A stretch of DNA of 64,000 nucleotides from Pseudomonas kairouanensis. Its GTDB lineage: Bacteria; Pseudomonadota; Gammaproteobacteria; Pseudomonadales; Pseudomonadaceae. Shown piece by piece: positions 62,332 through 64,000 of this stretch; within the stretch, counting starts at the first letter, position 1; every line of letters starts with the position of its first letter. The notes below the pieces were generated by a model that was not told the origin of the DNA, did not search any database, and saw only the letters and a list, made by a program, of their open reading frames with translations. Location: contig NZ_QUZU01000001.1 of NCBI RefSeq assembly GCF_004682055.1, positions 248,001-312,000 on the forward strand, written 5' to 3'. Made by a program: the position numbers and the translations under genes.

Positions 62332-64000
62332 ATGAGAATACTGACACTCCTGATCGGGGCCGTACTGGCGTTGATCGGCATGGCTGTGGCCGGGTTGGGC
62401 GTAAAGCTCGCCTGGTTGGGGGGCAGCCTTTACTACGTGGTGGCCGGTGCGTTGATGGTTGCCAGTGGCGTGTGCCTGGTGCGCCGCAAGATCGCCGCTA
62501 CCTGGCTGGCCTTGGCGCTGTTGGCCTTCACCCTGGTGTGGTCGCTGTGGGAAGTGGGTTTTGACTTCTGGCAGTTGGTGCCGCGCCTGATGACCTTTAT
62601 CGTCATCGCGCTGGTGTTGACCCTGTTGGCGCCCGCGCTGCAAGGCAACCGCCGTCTGCTCGGCGCTGCACCTCGTGCAGTGGTGTGCCTGGTGTTGGTG
62701 GCGAGCATTGCGGGCATTGGCTACGGCATGTTCCAGCCGCACCCGACCGTGGTGGCCGAAGCCGGCGCCAGTGCCAAGGTGATCGCGCCCCAGGCCGGCC
62801 AGGCCGATGGCAATGACTGGACAGCGTATGGGCGTAACACCCATGGCGAGCGTTTTGCCCAGTTCGACCAGATCAACAAAGCCAACGTCAAAGACCTGCA
62901 AGTGGCGTGGACCTTCCACACCGGCGACATGGCCATCAACGGCGCCGAGTACCAAGGCACGCCGCTGAAAGTCGATGACACCGTGTACCTGTGCTCGCCT
63001 TTGAACAACGTCTTCGCACTGGACCCGATCACGGGCGTGCAGAAGTGGAAGTTCGACGCGCACATCAAGGAAACCCCGGCCAACGCTGGTTGGAAACGCT
63101 GCCGTGGCCTCGGCTATTTTGACGCTGATAAAGCCACCGCCAGTGCGGCACCTGCAGCGCCGGCCGCGGGCGGTGAATGCCGTCAGCGCATCGTCACCAC
63201 CACCGTCGACGCGCGCCTGATGGAGCTGGATGCCAAGACCGGCAAGCTCTGCGAGTCCTTCGGTGACAAAGGTGTTGTCGACCTGCTCAAAGGCATTGGC
63301 CCGAACACCGACGGTTCCTACTACCTCACCTCCGCGCCCCTGGTGGCCGGTGATGTGATCGTGGTGGGCGGCAAGATCAACGACAACCTCAAGACCGACG
63401 AGCCGTCCGGCGTGACCCGTGGCTTTGACGTGCGCACCGGCGAGCTGCTGTGGGCCTGGGATGCACGTAACCCCAAGCGTGGCGTGCCGTTGCCGGAAGG
63501 CGAGTTGTACCCCAAAGAGTCGCCGAACTTCTGGGGCACTGCTGCCTTTGATGAAAAACTCGGCCTGGTCTACATCCCGACTGGCAACCAGACTCCAGAC
63601 TTCTGGAACGGTAACCGCCACGAAGGTTCGGACGAATACAACGACTCCATCGTCGCCATCGACGTTAAAACCGGTGTAGACGCCTGGCACTTCCGTACCG
63701 CCAACAACGACATGTTCGACTACGACGTGTCGGCCCAACCGATCCTGTACGACCTGCCGAACAAAGAAGGCGGCACCACGCCGGTCATCATCGCCATGAC
63801 CAAGCGCGGCCAGATCTTCGTGCTCGACCGTCGTGACGGCAAGCCGGTGTTCCCGGTTGAACAACGCAAAGTCGCCACCGATGGCGTGCCGGGCATGCGT
63901 ATTTCGCCAACCCAGCCGTACTCGCAATTGTCTGTTGGCGCAGAGAAACTCAAAGAGTCGGACATGTGGGGCGCAACGGTCTTCGACCAGTTGATGTGCC
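62332..64000 (+). CDS. gcd: PQQ-dependent membrane glucose dehydrogenase, 5' part
   Basis: ATG 62332 (MRILTLLIGAVLALIG) opens a frame that runs off the right edge after 556 residues; the full protein is about 800. Five membrane helices (about 1-140) carry the ubiquinone site, followed by the PQQ beta-propeller: GNDWTAYGRNTHGERFAQFDQINKANVKDLQVAWTFHTGD, AWDARNPKRGVPLP, NFWGTAAFDEKLGLVYIPTGNQTPDFW and DMFDYDVSAQPILYDLP. It oxidises glucose to gluconolactone in the periplasm. An ATG at 62325 is out of frame. The 3' end is outside the window. Confidence 0.95.
   Translation, partial: MRILTLLIGAVLALIGMAVAGLGVKLAWLGGSLYYVVAGALMVASGVCLVRRKIAATWLALALLAFTLVWSLWEVGFDFWQLVPRLMTFIVIALVLTLLAPALQGNRRLLGAAPRAVVCLVLVASIAGIGYGMFQPHPTVVAEAGASAKVIAPQAGQADGNDWTAYGRNTHGERFAQFDQINKANVKDLQVAWTFHTGDMAINGAEYQGTPLKVDDTVYLCSPLNNVFALDPITGVQKWKFDAHIKETPANAGWKRCRGLGYFDADKATASAAPAAPAAGGECRQRIVTTTVDARLMELDAKTGKLCESFGDKGVVDLLKGIGPNTDGSYYLTSAPLVAGDVIVVGGKINDNLKTDEPSGVTRGFDVRTGELLWAWDARNPKRGVPLPEGELYPKESPNFWGTAAFDEKLGLVYIPTGNQTPDFWNGNRHEGSDEYNDSIVAIDVKTGVDAWHFRTANNDMFDYDVSAQPILYDLPNKEGGTTPVIIAMTKRGQIFVLDRRDGKPVFPVEQRKVATDGVPGMRISPTQPYSQLSVGAEKLKESDMWGATVFDQLMC

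Noticed and set aside
62325..62564. Alternative gene starting at ATG 62325
   Set aside because: Out of frame with gcd, short and with no recognisable product; the gcd frame has strong family motifs.
62317..63927. Minus-strand frame opposite gcd
   Set aside because: Antisense shadow of a clear PQQ glucose dehydrogenase.

Overview
The window is a chromosomal segment of a Pseudomonas of the fluorescens group. The evidence is a complete alginate operon in the canonical Pseudomonas order, a PQQ glucose dehydrogenase, aap amino-acid transport genes, hmg homogentisate genes, uniformly GC-rich codon use, and many REPIN elements (paired REP palindromes with GTGGGAG or GTAGGAG ends) typical of this group. 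No rRNA, tRNA, insertion sequence, prophage or CRISPR array was seen.

Layout. 1-1066: end of a DUF1656/HlyD efflux operon. 1197-2593: an AT-richer pair of unknown genes, possibly an effector with a membrane partner. 2785-4477: small oxidoreductase/NTF2 operon. 4752-21728 (minus strand): the 12-gene alginate operon algD-8-44-K-E-G-X-L-I-J-F-A, with an AlgU-type promoter and a leader of about 460 nt. REPINs sit inside this operon in the algF-algA and algL-algI gaps and, most strikingly, inside the signal-peptide region of algK. 22117-29672: yaaA, a degenerate polysaccharide deacetylase, phoH, moaCDE, rhlB and a carboxylesterase. 29708-34236: sigma-54-type promoter, aapJQMP and terminator. 34251-34940: a decayed mqsRA toxin-antitoxin locus with an intact-looking operator. 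35078-36331: CynX-type transporter. 36343-48240: a chaperone-usher locus with nine DUF1120 pilin-like proteins (one two-domain), a chaperone, an usher, a receiver-HPt protein and an RcsB-like regulator. 48338-54257: NTF2-like, GIY-YIG, GST-like, TonB receptor and PBP4-type genes. 54259-58381: hmgR and hmgABC for tyrosine/phenylalanine degradation. 58481-61541: SirB1-like gene, an amino-acid dehydrogenase homologue lacking its catalytic lysine, and a LacI regulator. 61542-62331: a dense non-coding stretch with a structured repeat, a hexamer tandem repeat, a Fur-box small RNA candidate and twin LacI-type operators. 62332 to the end: gcd, cut by the window edge.

How the parts work together. AlgA and AlgD supply GDP-mannuronate. 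Alg8/Alg44 polymerise it under c-di-GMP control. AlgI/J/F/X acetylate, AlgG epimerises, AlgL trims, and AlgK/AlgE export. The DUF1120 locus looks like a pilus or surface fibre system with its own phosphorelay output but no kinase in the window. hmgABC turn homogentisate into fumarate and acetoacetate under a local IclR repressor.

The most unusual observations are the REPIN inside algK, the mqsR remnant with a probable ATG-to-ATA change at the antitoxin start, the nine-member DUF1120 array, the dehydrogenase with GGGT in place of GGGK, and the non-coding block upstream of gcd. All were read by eye; none was tested by database search.
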